Shown here in pieces: positions 37,059-45,389 of a stretch of DNA of 64,000 nucleotides (position 1 is the first letter of the stretch; every line of letters starts with the position of its first letter). Made by a program: the position numbers and the translations under genes. The DNA comes from Betaproteobacteria bacterium UKL13-2 (GTDB lineage Bacteria; Pseudomonadota; Gammaproteobacteria; Burkholderiales; Usitatibacteraceae), in assembly GCA_001602455.1 (NCBI GenBank), contig CP012157.1, positions 1,917,733 to 1,981,732 of the forward strand. The letters are read 5' to 3'. The notes below the pieces were generated by a model, which saw only the letters and a program-made list of their open reading frames with translations, ran no database searches and had not been told where the DNA came from.

Positions 37059-37948
37059 AGTACGCGTTTATTCAAGACAAACTCGCCAGCGCAGACAACA
37101 CCCACCGGCTCGGCGTGTTATGCCGGATGCTCGATGTATCGCGCTCAGGCTACTACAAATGGCTTGCGCGATGCCAACAGCCAGCCCCGGATACGGTTGC
37201 GCTGGAAACGGCGGCACGGGCCGCCCACGCCCGGGGGCGCGAGAGTTACGGGCCGAAACGATTAAAAACTGAATTAGCCGAAATGGGCTATTCGATGTCG
37301 TTATCCGCCATTAAGCGGCTGCGCGCCCGCCTGGGACTGCGCTGCCGACACCGTCGTCGTTTTGTGCGCACTACGGATAGCAACCACAGCTTGCCGATTG
37401 CGCCAAATTTGCTGGAACAGCGTTTTGACGGCACCACGGCACCAAATCAGGTGTGGGTCACCGACATCACCTACGTCGCCACCGACGAGGGCTGGCTGTA
37501 TGTGGCCGCCATTAACGATCTGTTCAACAAAAAAATTGTCGGCTGGGCAATGGAGGATCACATGCGCACCGAACTGGTTTCACAAGCACTGTGGATGGCC
37601 GTCAAACAAGAGCGGCCAAAACCCGGCCTGATTCATCACAGTGATCGTGGCAGCCAATATGCCAGCCACGGCTACCGGCAGCAATTGACACAATTCGGCA
37701 TGGTGGCATCGATGAGTCGGCGGGGCAATTGTTATGACAACGCGCCGATGGAGAGCTTTTGGGCAAGCCTGAAAAAAGAGCAGGTGTATCACCAACACTA
37801 TCGAACCCGCGCTCAGGCGCGGGCCGACATCTTTGATTACATTGAATCGTTCTACAACACCATCCGCCGCCACAGTTCGTTGGCAAACCAATCACCAATG
37901 GATTTCAACGCAGCCTTTATAAACACATTAAAGCAGGAGAAAATCTAA
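37055..37948 (+). CDS. IS3-family transposase OrfB
   Basis: A 297-residue DDE integrase-type transposase. After an HTH_21-like start (SRSGYYKWLARC) the catalytic triad is visible: D in WVTDITYVATDEGW, D in HHSDRGSQYAS, E in NAPMESFWASLKKE. The ending TIRRHSSLANQSPMDFN is typical. OrfA is truncated, so the element as a whole lacks its left end and probably cannot move on its own. Confidence 0.92.
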   Translation: MKYAFIQDKLASADNTHRLGVLCRMLDVSRSGYYKWLARCQQPAPDTVALETAARAAHARGRESYGPKRLKTELAEMGYSMSLSAIKRLRARLGLRCRHRRRFVRTTDSNHSLPIAPNLLEQRFDGTTAPNQVWVTDITYVATDEGWLYVAAINDLFNKKIVGWAMEDHMRTELVSQALWMAVKQERPKPGLIHHSDRGSQYASHGYRQQLTQFGMVASMSRRGNCYDNAPMESFWASLKKEQVYHQHYRTRAQARADIFDYIESFYNTIRRHSSLANQSPMDFNAAFINTLKQEKI

Positions 37949-38399
37949 CTCGCAACCTCAACACGCCAATCCATGGCGTCCGGATTTTTGAGCCTCTCCA
38001 CACCTCGAGGCGTCCCAGGGCGATGGCTTCGATCAAGTCGGGGGCCAGTTGTGCCAGTCGGCTCATCTTGCTCGCTTGGCCGAGGTCAATGCCTTCGGCC
38101 GCCGCGATCTCGGTCATCGAACTGAACCGTCCTTCGTCCAGCAGGCGCTGCCAGTGGTGCGCGAGGCCGAGCGCCCGCATCAAGGGGGTGTCCTGCGCCA
38201 TCTCGCGCACCTGCCGCTCACGGAGGGCCTCGTCCAGGAACTCCCGCGGTGCGTCCAGCGGCGTGATGACCTGCTTCTTCAAACCCCGGCGTACCAGCGT
38301 CCAGGGCAGGAAGGTTTCCATCTGCACGCCGCCAGCAGGCAGCGGCGTCTGATACGTCACTGGGTCGCCCTTGGCGTGGCCACGATGCTTCTTGCTCAT
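37917..38399 (-). CDS. recombinase-operon accessory protein, C-terminus replaced at the IS3 junction
   Basis: 160 residues from ATG 38399 (ATGA overlap with the upstream gene). From METFLPWTLVRRGL to LAPDLIEAIALGR it parallels the neighbouring 123-residue protein (METFVPLTFRRRGV ... LAPDIIEQFMAGK). The partner continues QPRRLTLMWFQRN, but here the frame changes to unrelated residues after LGR. The IS3 end lies right there (about 38005), so the native C-terminus is probably lost. No function known; such pairs are common next to phage-like serine recombinases. Confidence 0.65.
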   Translation of the reverse strand: MSKKHRGHAKGDPVTYQTPLPAGGVQMETFLPWTLVRRGLKKQVITPLDAPREFLDEALRERQVREMAQDTPLMRALGLAHHWQRLLDEGRFSSMTEIAAAEGIDLGQASKMSRLAQLAPDLIEAIALGRLEVWRGSKIRTPWIGVLRLRVRFSPALMCL

Positions 38400-38767
38400 A
38401 CGTCCTCCTCGAAGGTGGCCATGAGCTGGCGCTGGGCGTGCCAGTCGACCATCAGGCGGTTTCGCTGAAACCACATCAGCGTCAGCCGCCGTGGCTGCTT
38501 GCCCGCCATGAACTGCTCGATGATGTCTGGGGCCAGCAGGGTCAGGCGCAGCAGTTCGTTGACCACCGAGTGGTGCAGCTTCTCGGCGCGGGCGATGGCC
38601 GACCCGCTCTGCATCGCGCCGGTGTCCAGTAGGTGCTGCCAGTAGAAGGCGCGTGCGACACCGTCGAGCAGGGTCACGTCGTGGACGCTGCGCTCGTCGG
38701 CGGCCACGCGCTGGACGCCCCGGCGTCGGAACGTCAGGGGCACAAAGGTTTCCATCGACTCGTCCAT
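38396..38767 (-). CDS. recombinase-operon accessory protein (intact paralogue)
   Basis: 123 residues with a predicted HTH-like stretch in the middle (IARAEKLHHSVVNELLRLTLL). It overlaps the recombinase stop by 1 bp and the next gene by 4 bp. It is paralogous to the truncated neighbour. The conserved MDESMETFVP start and WFQRNRLMVDWHAQRQ end suggest a small DNA-binding partner of the recombinase, but this is inference. Confidence 0.7.
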   Translation of the reverse strand: MDESMETFVPLTFRRRGVQRVAADERSVHDVTLLDGVARAFYWQHLLDTGAMQSGSAIARAEKLHHSVVNELLRLTLLAPDIIEQFMAGKQPRRLTLMWFQRNRLMVDWHAQRQLMATFEEDV

Positions 38768-40155
38768 CAGGCTTCAACCTCCAGCAGTTCGGCACCGATG
38801 CTGTCCGGGGCGAACTCCGCGATGAGCGCGTTCCAACCCACCTCACGCCACTTCACCTTGATCCCCTGCACCTCGCCCGCGTGGACGAGGTCGATGCGCT
38901 CGATCATCAGATTGGCGATGCGGTGGCGTTCGACCGGGAACAGTTGATCCCACACGTTGTTGAGCCGTCCCATCGCCATCACAGTGGTGGCCTCGTCGAT
39001 CTGAGCCCCGTTGCGTTGGATGTGCCGCACCACCGACGCCACCGTCTCCGGGCTGGTCAGCACCGTGCGGATCTGGGCCACCACCGCCCCCTCGATCTCC
39101 GGCACGGGCAGGCGCTCGTAGCCCTTGCCCGGCGCGCCGAACCGCGCTTCCGACTTGGACACGTAGTAGTGGTACTTGCGCCCGTTCTTGCGCGAGTAGG
39201 TCGGGTACATCCGCTCGCCCGAGGGCGCGTACAGCAGGCCGCGCAGCAACGCGTCGGTGCGCGACCTGATCTTGGTTTCCACCGACCGGGTGTGACCGTC
39301 CTTGGCCAGCACCTCGTGAACCCGCCCCCACAGACCGGGATCGATGATGGCTTGATGCACGCCCGGGTACCAACTGCCCTTGTGCGATAACTCCCCAAGG
39401 TAGATGCGATTGCGAAGCAGCTTGTGCAGGTACTTTTTGTCTATGCGCGTGCCTGCCCGTGTCTGACCGTCCTGTGTCGTCCACGCCTTGGTCGTGATGC
39501 CATCCAGCGTCAGGTTGGCGGCAATCTGGGTGGGCGAGCCGATGGTCAGCATCTCCTCAAAGATGCGCCGCACCACCGCCGCCTCGGTGTCGTTGATGAC
39601 CAGCAGACGGTTCTCGACGTCGAAGCCGAGCGGCGGCACGCCACCCATCCACATCCCTTTGCGCTTGCTGGCGGCGATCTTGTCGCGGATGCGCTCGCCG
39701 GTGACCTCGCGCTCGAACTGGGCGAAGGACAGCAGCACGTTGAGCATCAACCGCCCCATCGAGGTGGTGGTGTTGAACTGCTGCGTGACCGACACGAACG
39801 ACACGCCTTGGCGCTCAAACACTTCGACCATCTTGGAGAAGTCGGCGAGGCTGCGCGTCAGGCGGTCGATCTTGTAGACCACCACGATGTCGATCTGGCC
39901 GCGCTCGATGTCGGCCATCAGGCGCTTTAGCCCTGGCCGATCCGTGTTGCCTCCGGAGAAGCCGGGGTCGTCGTAGTCGTCGGCCACCGGAATCCAGCCC
40001 TCGGCGCGCTGGCTGGCGACATAGGCGTGGCCAGCCTCCTTCTGCGCGTCGATGGAGTTGAACTCCTGGTCAAGGCGTTCGTCCGACGACACCCGGCAGT
40101 AGACGGCGCAGCGTTTCCGCGCCTTGGGAGATGCGATTTGGGTGGCGTCGCTCAT
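38767..40155 (-). CDS. large serine recombinase
   Basis: 462 residues. The N-terminal resolvase domain has the catalytic serine in YCRVSSDERLDQEFNS (Ser23), followed by VVYKIDRLTRSLADF and SFAQFEREVTGERIRDK, typical of site-specific serine integrases. The recombinase domain (PPLGFDVENRLLVIND, then LRNRIYLGELSHKG) follows, and a zinc-ribbon-like C-terminal region is less clear. It overlaps both neighbours, so it belongs to a five-gene operon. It would catalyse integration or excision of the element; no att site was identified. Confidence 0.93.
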   Translation of the reverse strand: MSDATQIASPKARKRCAVYCRVSSDERLDQEFNSIDAQKEAGHAYVASQRAEGWIPVADDYDDPGFSGGNTDRPGLKRLMADIERGQIDIVVVYKIDRLTRSLADFSKMVEVFERQGVSFVSVTQQFNTTTSMGRLMLNVLLSFAQFEREVTGERIRDKIAASKRKGMWMGGVPPLGFDVENRLLVINDTEAAVVRRIFEEMLTIGSPTQIAANLTLDGITTKAWTTQDGQTRAGTRIDKKYLHKLLRNRIYLGELSHKGSWYPGVHQAIIDPGLWGRVHEVLAKDGHTRSVETKIRSRTDALLRGLLYAPSGERMYPTYSRKNGRKYHYYVSKSEARFGAPGKGYERLPVPEIEGAVVAQIRTVLTSPETVASVVRHIQRNGAQIDEATTVMAMGRLNNVWDQLFPVERHRIANLMIERIDLVHAGEVQGIKVKWREVGWNALIAEFAPDSIGAELLEVEA

Positions 40156-40604
40156 TGCGCACCTGCCTTGCCGGTCAGGCCGAAGAACAGTGGCCCCGAC
40201 CAGTGCGTTCCGGTGATCTGCCGGGCCACGGCTGTCAGGCTCTTGAAGGTGCTGCCTTCGTACTCGAACAGACCTTCGGCGGTGACCGCCACCTTGTGCT
40301 CGCGGTCGCCCCATTCGCGCAGCAGCACGGTGCCGGGCGCGAAGTTGGTGTCGCGCGGCCGCGCCCGCAGCTTGATCTTGGAATGCTTGGCACCGATGGC
40401 CTCCAGGCGCTGGCGTGTGTTGTGCGCCAGACCGCCAAAGGCTTCCTCCTGCATCTTGTAGGCGATGCGCGACTCGATAAAGACGCGGTTGGGGTTGATG
40501 GGGCGGCTGCTGAAGTACCGATCCCACACTGGCCACAGCTCGGCGATGGGCAGGCTGGACAGCTCCGCAATCCGTGCGGCGACGGATGCTTGTTTCTCGT
40601 TCAT
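40152..40604 (-). CDS. DUF2924-family protein
   Basis: 150 residues from ATG 40604, preceded by AGGAG at 8 bp. The sequence IAELSSLPIAELWPVWDRYF and the C-terminal FEYEGSTFKSLTAVARQITG match DUF2924, a family found almost always directly upstream of serine recombinases. It overlaps the recombinase start (ATGA). Presumed recombination accessory factor; mechanism unknown. Confidence 0.88.
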   Translation of the reverse strand: MNEKQASVAARIAELSSLPIAELWPVWDRYFSSRPINPNRVFIESRIAYKMQEEAFGGLAHNTRQRLEAIGAKHSKIKLRARPRDTNFAPGTVLLREWGDREHKVAVTAEGLFEYEGSTFKSLTAVARQITGTHWSGPLFFGLTGKAGAQ

Positions 40605-40795
40605 CACAACTTCTCCTGTTGATAGGGGGTTGTATGAACGCGCTGGTCGGGCAGGAAGCCAAGGCCAACTTCTCTCTGTTTTGGCGCTTCTGCGAGGACG
40701 GTGCGGACGATGGCGGCCGCAAGGATGGCGGTGATTTCACCAGCGTGGGCGCTGGCGGACATCTCCGAGGGAGATGCGAGTTCGAGGTTCTTCAT
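40604..40795 (-). CDS. small protein opening the recombinase operon
   Basis: 63 residues from ATG 40795, MKNLELASPSEMSASAHAGE and onward. Its stop overlaps the DUF2924 start codon. No recognised domain. Position at the head of the operon, facing the HTH-ImmA gene, fits an early regulatory or accessory protein. Confidence 0.6.
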   Translation of the reverse strand: MKNLELASPSEMSASAHAGEITAILAAAIVRTVLAEAPKQREVGLGFLPDQRVHTTPYQQEKL

Positions 40796-40956
40796 GACGG
40801 CTCCGAGGAATTGCAACCGTCAAGGATGGTGAGCTCGATCCCCCGAAGAGGATGGCAACGCAGGGTAATCGGTATAACATGCAAACGGCACAAAGCAAGA
40901 TATTCTTGCCCTTTTAACTTCGCAAGACTAGAATGCAGGTTTAGGAGGTGACTGCC

Positions 40957-42078
40957 ATGCTCGAAAAGATCTCGCAAAAGCTGATCGGCTACCGCGTCAA
41001 AGCGGCGCGCGAGGCCAAGGGCTGGACGCAGGATCAGCTCACCCAAGGCTTGGGCCTGAACGACCGTCAGACGGTCTCTGACATCGAAAATGGCAAGCGC
41101 GCTCTGAAGCCGGGGGAGATGCTGACGCTGTCCGACCTGCTGGACCGCGATCTCGAGTTCTTCATCGACCCGTTTGCCGTTGCTGGCGAGGCGCAGTTCT
41201 CCTGGCGTGCCGCGCCGGAGGTGCCCGAGGACAGCCTCGATGGATTCGAGCTGAAGGCCGGTCAATGGATCGGTCTGCTTCGCTGGCTGCGCGAGCAGCG
41301 GGACAGCCGGTCAAGCGTGCTCAAGCGTGCCCTGCGGCTGTCATCGCAGTCGTCTTTCGAAGACGCACAGGAGCGCGCGGAAAGTTTGGTTGCCGAGCTG
41401 GATCTCGGTGTTATTCCAGCCGAAGGCTTGATCGACAAGATCGAGCGCGAGCTGGACATCCCGGTGTTATTCGTCGATACGGTTGACACTGCCGATGGTC
41501 AGTCCATCTCGGGTGCCACCTGCCATCTCGAAGAGATGGGTGTCATCCTGATCAACCGCAACGAGAACGAAGCCCGGCGTTTTTTCGATCTGGCGCACGA
41601 GCTTTTCCATGCCCTAACTTGGGACGCGATGAGGCCGGAACACCGGGAGTCGAACTCTGTCGAGGAGCGCAGCAAAGGCAAGCGCATCGAGCAGTTGGCG
41701 AATAGTTTCGCCGCTGCGCTGCTGATGCCGAGTGCCACCCTCGACAAGCTGATCGAGCCCGAACGTCAAGGCGATATTGCGCATCTGTGCGAGGTCGCGG
41801 CGTTGCTCCGGGTTGCACCGGTAACGCTGGCATGGCGACTGTTTAACCTCAAGCTCATCGGTGAAGATACCCGGCGCAGTCTTTCGCAAGAGAAGCAGCG
41901 GCCATCGGTGTCAGGCCCACCCAAACGGTTCTCTCCTACCTTCGTGAAGATGCTTCACGAAGCCCTGGAAAACGGACGGCTGTCGGCTCGCAAAGCCGCC
42001 AAGGCGATGGGCCTTGGACTTGGCGGGTTGACCGAGCTGTTCGCTCAGTACGACCTCACCGCACCATTCGAGCTGTGA
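40957..42078 (+). CDS. XRE-HTH repressor fused to ImmA/IrrE metallopeptidase
   Basis: 373 residues from ATG 40957; AGGAGG lies 8 bp upstream, so this start is better than the GTG 9 bp earlier. The N-terminal HTH is KGWTQDQLTQGLGLNDRQTVSDIE. The ImmA/IrrE domain has the zinc motif HELFH (His214, Glu215, His218). The C-terminal region has further helices. It combines the functions of a repressor and its protease that are separate proteins (ImmR/ImmA) in ICEBs1. It is divergent from the recombinase operon, which it may repress, and is followed 12 bp later by a PIN-like gene. Confidence 0.9.
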   Translation: MLEKISQKLIGYRVKAAREAKGWTQDQLTQGLGLNDRQTVSDIENGKRALKPGEMLTLSDLLDRDLEFFIDPFAVAGEAQFSWRAAPEVPEDSLDGFELKAGQWIGLLRWLREQRDSRSSVLKRALRLSSQSSFEDAQERAESLVAELDLGVIPAEGLIDKIERELDIPVLFVDTVDTADGQSISGATCHLEEMGVILINRNENEARRFFDLAHELFHALTWDAMRPEHRESNSVEERSKGKRIEQLANSFAAALLMPSATLDKLIEPERQGDIAHLCEVAALLRVAPVTLAWRLFNLKLIGEDTRRSLSQEKQRPSVSGPPKRFSPTFVKMLHEALENGRLSARKAAKAMGLGLGGLTELFAQYDLTAPFEL

Positions 42079-42090
42079 TGTGAGCGCCGT

Positions 42091-42612
42091 ATGCCGAAAA
42101 TCCGAGTTTTCGCGGACACCAACGTCATCCTCGAATCATTCCGAACGGGCTGCTGGGCAGCCATCAGCAACCACTTCTCCATCGAGACGGTCGAGAAGTG
42201 CGTTGAGGAAACGCTGACCGGCAATCCTGGCGATTCCCGCCACGTTGCCGTCCCGTCTGCCGACTTGACAGCGGGCCTTTCTGGGCAGCATCCGGTCAAT
42301 CGAAAGGAACTTGCCTCTCTGGTGTTGAGCAATCCGTCGTGCAGCACGCTTGACGATGGCGAGAAGCATCTCTTCGCGTGGCTGTACGCCAACAAGCTGC
42401 TGCCGTCACAGGTCATCGTGGTCACGACGGCTGACAAGGCCGCGCTGGTTGCCTCGAACGGACTGGGCTGGCTCGACTGCATGACCTCGCTGGAGGATCT
42501 GGCCCGAAAGGCGGGGGTAGGCCGTGTCAATCTTGATGCGCTCGCTCTTCAATACCGCGAGGACTGGCTTTCCAGTATCAAGACCAAAGTCAGGTTGGGA
42601 ATCATCCCGTGA
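42091..42612 (+). CDS. PIN-like domain protein
   Basis: 173 residues. The N-terminal FADTNVILESF gives the first acidic residue (Asp9); acidic positions follow around 32-40, at LDDGEKHLFAW (Asp88/89, Glu91) and at TTADKAA (Asp115), the spacing of a PIN nuclease fold. PIN proteins are typically RNases and often the toxin half of toxin-antitoxin pairs. The preceding HTH-ImmA protein would be the partner. No direct evidence of toxicity; it could instead be a regulated nuclease of the mobile element. Confidence 0.75.
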   Translation: MPKIRVFADTNVILESFRTGCWAAISNHFSIETVEKCVEETLTGNPGDSRHVAVPSADLTAGLSGQHPVNRKELASLVLSNPSCSTLDDGEKHLFAWLYANKLLPSQVIVVTTADKAALVASNGLGWLDCMTSLEDLARKAGVGRVNLDALALQYREDWLSSIKTKVRLGIIP

Positions 42613-42683
42613 GAAACGTTTGACGCTGAGGGCGCGTCCATCAAAGGGAGGAAAGCCACTCAGCAATGTTCAAGGAGCATCGA

Positions 42684-42767
42684 GTGGCCAAGAAATCTCA
42701 GAAGAACAGTAAGCACGTCGCCGACCTCGTCAACTCGTCGACCCTGATGTCCATCGCGCTTTTGGCG
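42684..42767 (+). pseudogene. truncated start of an island gene
   Basis: GTG at 42684 has AAGGAG 6 bp upstream and reads [20 protein letters not shown] and on for about 28 codons, then runs into CobW-type sequence read on the opposite strand. It appears to be the first part of a third gene behind the PIN-like gene, cut at the island edge. Confidence 0.5.
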
Positions 42768-43049
42768 CAGATCCTCGCGCAGCGTACAACAAATGCATCC
42801 GTTGGACATTTCAACCAACTTTTCTTCGGTGCGCGACAGGTTGGCACTGCCACCTTCTACCAACTGTGCGTCGATATTGACCTCTGACATGTCGTTGACG
42901 ATTACCGCGACACGTTTGCCATCCCGATTGTTCAGCACATGATTTAGCAGCGTTGTTTTTCCTGCCCCCAAGAAACCGGACAAGACTGTCACGGGTAGAC
43001 GGCTATCTGTCCGTTTCTGAGGCGGTCTATAAGTGGATAGGATGCTCAT
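42765..43049 (-). pseudogene. CobW/ZigA-family GTPase, C-terminal two-thirds missing
   Basis: The N-terminal about 95 residues are intact: [20 protein letters not shown] (P-loop), [16 protein letters not shown], and the metal motif [12 protein letters not shown]. After REDL the frame enters island DNA (RQKRDGHQG). A complete protein would be about 350-420 residues. It is divergent from the TonB receptor and shares an upstream dyad. Members act as zinc metallochaperones, often zinc-starvation induced. The disruption is at 42765-42770. Confidence 0.9.
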
Positions 43050-43127
43050 AAAGCAGCTGCTTTCGAAAGAGTTTCACCAAAGGGCAGGGTCGCAAAAATC
43101 AACTTCGCAACAATGTGCATATGCAAC

Positions 43128-43152
43128 ATTGTAGCAATAATGATGCTATAAT
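43128..43152. promoter_or_regulatory. candidate Zur/Fur-type operator
   Basis: Imperfect dyad ATTGTAGCA and TGCTATAAT (8 of 9 positions match) with a 7-bp AT-rich centre. It lies in the 144-bp gap between the divergent CobW-type gene and the TonB receptor, where a shared metal-responsive operator is expected. Which regulator binds is not tested. Confidence 0.5.
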
Positions 43153-43193
43153 GCACCACAGTTGCATTAACGTGCTTACCTCTTGAGGCCTAA

Positions 43194-45389
43194 ATGGCGA
43201 ATTTTCCTACTCCCGTCGTCTTTGCGATAGCAGCTTTTGCTGCCGTGACACATCCTTCAAGCAATGCACAGCAGCCTGTACCCATTGATGGCACAACCGT
43301 GCAAACCGGTAAGTCGGTTTCCGACACTTCTCAAGCGCCAGCCACCGCAGTCAACAAGGCGATAGCGCAAGAGAAGATTCGCGCTGAAGCGAAATCCCTG
43401 TTGCCGTTTTCCGTCGACATTTCAACGGGCGCGACTAAGTCGAGTGCACTATTGATCGAAACTCCCCAATCCATCTCCGTCGTAACGCGTGAATTGATGG
43501 ACGTACAAGGTGTTGACTCGTTGTCGGATGTATTGCGCTATGTTTCTGGTGTGTCGCCGCAGACTGCTGGGCGTCGTGGTTTTGATGACTTTGTCATTCG
43601 CGGCTTCTCTCAATCGGCTTATGCGTTTCGCGATGGAATCCGCGCTGACCCAGGCTTTTTGACTGAACAAGAGGCTTTCGGATTCGAGAGGGTTGAAGTG
43701 GTGAAAGGGCCGGGATCGGTCCTTTACGGGCAGGTGGCGCCCGGTGGCCTCGTTAACATGGTGTCGAAGCAACCGCAGTTCGGCTTGACCAAGCCCGTTA
43801 CGTCGCTTGAGGTGGCGGCCGGACAGTTCGGCAATAGTCGCCTTGCCCTCGATGCGCGGGGAGGAGTTGATTCCGCTCGGATCGGTGGGGATACCGCATG
43901 GCGCACCGTTCTAGTTTTGCGCGACAGGAATGATGTTGTGCCAAGTGCTGGAGCCACGCGCGCCTTCCTTGCGCCGTCGTTATCGTGGCGGGCGACCGCA
44001 AACACGACCCTGACAGCGCGGGCGACGATGCAGCGGGATTCATTCACTCGTGTAGTTGCACTGCCGGCGCGTGGTACGGTGTTGGCGAATCAGAACGGCA
44101 GAATCCCGCTGGACTTGTTTCTGGGAGAGCCTGGGTTTGATCGCCTGACCTCGCCGCAGTGGTCGATCGGCTACACTCTTGAGCATCGCTTTAATGAGAA
44201 TGTATCGTTCACACAAAATGCGCGTCGCAATGGGTATGAGCTTACAGGCCAAAACCTGAATATCGGCGCGATTTCAGTGAATGGGCTTACTGTTGGGCGC
44301 AATCCGATATTCCTTGATATCGACAATGATCAGACGGCCGTCGATAGTCAGCTCAACATTCGCTGGGGTGGCAGTGCGTTGAGGAATGAAACGTTGGTTG
44401 GTTTTGATTATTTGCGCTTTCGCAATCGGCAAACACAGCGCTCTGGGACGGTGGCACCGTTGAGCTTATTTGCGCCGGTTTACGGTGCAGCCGTCGCTCC
44501 TGCGAGCACGCTCAGCAGCAATCGTCTTCAACTGCAGACGCAAGACGGCGTGTATTTACAAAACATCACGCGGATCGCGGATGTCGTTGTTGTCCATGCA
44601 GGCCTGCGGCGTGATGAAGCTCGTGACGATACGCAAAACTTCCTTAATAACTCGCGTGTTAACGTGAAGCAGAGCGCGGTGACCGGGCGATTCGGCATCG
44701 TTTGGCTTGCGCCGATAGGATTTGCGCCGTACGCGAGTTTTTCCGAATCGTTTGTACCGCTCGTCGCAAACCCGTTGCGCGATGGCTCAAGTGTAAAGCC
44801 GGAGGAGGGTGAACAAATTGAGGTGGGCATCAAGTGGGGACCGCGAGACGGGAGTGTGCAAGCCGCTATTTCACACTTCGATTTAAAGCGGCGCAATGTT
44901 GTCTCGGCGGATCCAACGAACGCAGCATTCAGCGTGCAGGTTGGTGAGCAGAGACACAAAGGTGTTGAAGTCGAAGTAAACGCGCGTGTGGCAAAGATGG
45001 TTGATGTGGTGTTGCAATACACCGCACTAAGTGCGGAGGTGTCGCGTAGCACTACCGGCAATCAAGGCAAACGTCCGCAGAATGTGCCAAAACGTTCTGC
45101 GAGTATCTGGACCACTTGGAGATTGCACCAGTCCGGTGCGTCAAGCTGGGATGTCAGCTTAGGTATGCGCAATGTGTCCCCTCGAGCGGGTGATGTGCTC
45201 AATACCTATGATGTTCCGGGCTATACAGTTTCAGACGTAGCCGCACGTCTTAGGAACGGTCAGCTAACTTTGGCGCTCAACATTCGCAATGTTGGAGATA
45301 AGGACTATTTTTTGGGTACTACCGGCGGTACAAACGTGAGTGTGGGAGAGAGGCGTACCGCGATCGCTTCGCTGCGCTATGACTGGTAG
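43194..45389 (+). CDS. TonB-dependent siderophore-type outer-membrane receptor
   Basis: 731 residues. The signal peptide is at about 1-25 (ending SSNAQQ). The plug domain carries the TonB-related opening and VIRGFSQSAYAFRDGIR, then VEVVKGPGSVLYGQVAPGGLVN, the hallmark of FhuA/FoxA-type plugs, and a 22-strand barrel ends in a C-terminal aromatic residue (SLRYDW). The start has TTGAGG 5 bp upstream. It is divergent from a zinc-type CobW gene, so the cargo could be a zinc or iron chelate. Overlaps the next gene by 11 bp. Confidence 0.92.
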   Translation: MANFPTPVVFAIAAFAAVTHPSSNAQQPVPIDGTTVQTGKSVSDTSQAPATAVNKAIAQEKIRAEAKSLLPFSVDISTGATKSSALLIETPQSISVVTRELMDVQGVDSLSDVLRYVSGVSPQTAGRRGFDDFVIRGFSQSAYAFRDGIRADPGFLTEQEAFGFERVEVVKGPGSVLYGQVAPGGLVNMVSKQPQFGLTKPVTSLEVAAGQFGNSRLALDARGGVDSARIGGDTAWRTVLVLRDRNDVVPSAGATRAFLAPSLSWRATANTTLTARATMQRDSFTRVVALPARGTVLANQNGRIPLDLFLGEPGFDRLTSPQWSIGYTLEHRFNENVSFTQNARRNGYELTGQNLNIGAISVNGLTVGRNPIFLDIDNDQTAVDSQLNIRWGGSALRNETLVGFDYLRFRNRQTQRSGTVAPLSLFAPVYGAAVAPASTLSSNRLQLQTQDGVYLQNITRIADVVVVHAGLRRDEARDDTQNFLNNSRVNVKQSAVTGRFGIVWLAPIGFAPYASFSESFVPLVANPLRDGSSVKPEEGEQIEVGIKWGPRDGSVQAAISHFDLKRRNVVSADPTNAAFSVQVGEQRHKGVEVEVNARVAKMVDVVLQYTALSAEVSRSTTGNQGKRPQNVPKRSASIWTTWRLHQSGASSWDVSLGMRNVSPRAGDVLNTYDVPGYTVSDVAARLRNGQLTLALNIRNVGDKDYFLGTTGGTNVSVGERRTAIASLRYDW

